Virus record (IMG/VR): IMGVR_UViG_3300023278_000894
Coordinates: 1-26,017 of that record
Source of the DNA: a virus
Length of the DNA: 26,017 bases
Reading direction: 5' to 3' (one strand)
The notes beneath the pieces were generated by a model. The model was not told the origin of the DNA and made no database searches. It saw only the letters and a list, made by a program, of their open reading frames with translations. A program made the translations under genes and the position numbers. Below, one piece after another: positions 25,350 through 26,017 of this stretch; position 1 is the first letter of the stretch; each line of letters opens with the position of its first letter.

Positions 25350-26017
25350 TGTCAAAGATTACTTTAGAAATTACAAACACTCCTATCACCCTCGTAGGTG
25401 ATACTCTTTCTGCGGCTGCTTCAACTTCTGCGACAGGTGTAACTTTTACTCCTACTGGAGACATTGGTGCTACTAATGTACAGACTGCCTTGGCAGAGCT
25501 TGACACAGAAAAGCTAAGCCTGTCTGGTGGTACTATAGATGGGGATGTTACTCTAACAGGTACGGGTCTTGGAAAAACTGTATTCTTTGATAAAAGCGAG
25601 AACCTACTGAAAGTTGCCGATGGGATTACTTTTGGTTTCGGCAGTGGTAATGCAGTAGAGGACATTGATTTAGAGATCTTCCATGTAAGCAATGAAAGCT
25701 ATATTCGAGATACGGGTGCAGGCACTCTCTTTATTCAGACTGACGGCCCAGGTATCACGCTTGGGGGCACTACTAATAACAATATAGTATCTGGTACGTT
25801 TATACCAGGTGCTGAAGTTACTCTTTATCATAACTCAAACGCTAAGATTACCACTACTGCGAATGGTGTTGACGTAACTGGCAGTATAACAACTACTACT
25901 GGTGTTGTGTTTGGTGATGCAGGTGCTACTGGCACAGCAAGTGCTAACACGCTTGACGCATACGAGGAAGGTACGTGGACTCCTGTTATACGTGACGCAA
26001 CCACTGGGGGCAACGCA
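25349..26017 (+). CDS. Tail fibre protein, N-terminal part (3' end outside window)
   Basis: The ATG overlaps the preceding stop by one base (TAATG), with AGGAGG about 9 bases upstream; 223 codons are open to the window edge. The N-terminal region (MSKITLEITNTPITLVGDTL) is followed by a fibre-type linker GVTFTPTGDIGATNVQTALAEL, in which quoted residues match a segment frequent in tail fibres. Next come SLSGGTIDGDVTLTGTG and short beta repeats of GxITxG type. Residues about 202-215 contain NTLDAYEEGTWTPV, a motif often seen before the receptor-binding or chaperone end of marine phage fibres. The receptor-binding end lies outside the window, so its type (for example an S74 peptidase chaperone) cannot be judged. 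Confidence 0.85.
   Translation, partial: MSKITLEITNTPITLVGDTLSAAASTSATGVTFTPTGDIGATNVQTALAELDTEKLSLSGGTIDGDVTLTGTGLGKTVFFDKSENLLKVADGITFGFGSGNAVEDIDLEIFHVSNESYIRDTGAGTLFIQTDGPGITLGGTTNNNIVSGTFIPGAEVTLYHNSNAKITTTANGVDVTGSITTTTGVVFGDAGATGTASANTLDAYEEGTWTPVIRDATTGGNA

Overview
The window is a continuous piece of a tailed double-stranded DNA phage genome (or a prophage structural module). The gene order fits a long-tailed, siphovirus-like virion with an HK97-type head. Every recognisable gene is on the + strand, with short gaps or 1-14 nt overlaps. I see no integrase, lysis, replication, tRNA, transposon or CRISPR feature. The host cannot be named from the sequence. The DNA is moderately AT-rich, Shine-Dalgarno sites are common, and four near-perfect sigma70 promoters suggest a bacterium whose housekeeping RNA polymerase transcribes these genes. 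Several protein modules (GxGYT repeats, GAANN repeats, an NTLDAYEEGTW fibre motif) are of a kind I associate with marine phage virion proteins; this is an impression from memory.

Head module (1-7447): 3'-terminal part of the terminase large subunit, an HNH endonuclease with its own promoter, an HK97-type portal, a small basic protein, a prohead protease/scaffold/major-capsid fusion with a strong internal in-frame start, a terminator, a gp6-like head-tail adaptor, a long protein ending in a gp10-like neck domain, and a probable tail terminator.

Tail tube module (7448-12671): three tandem tail-tube-like paralogs. Each carries a different extra domain in a related backbone: four GxGYT beta repeats plus a second insert in the first, a short GQLWFDS-type insert in the second, and a LamG/concanavalin-like domain in the third. 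The second and third have their own promoter and a stem-loop close to the predicted mRNA 5' end.

Tail assembly and tip module (12696-26017): two tail assembly chaperone frames that probably join by a +1 or -2 programmed frameshift, a 1439-residue tape measure protein, a 249-residue minor tail protein, a 2064-residue J-like tail tip protein with inserted modules, a 66-residue unknown, a further promoter, a small beta-rich tail-associated protein, and the start of a tail fibre gene that runs off the window.

The most notable signals are the three domain-swapped tail tube paralogs, the four promoters sharing a position-fixed A-rich upstream element, the nested capsid start and the unusual chaperone frameshift.
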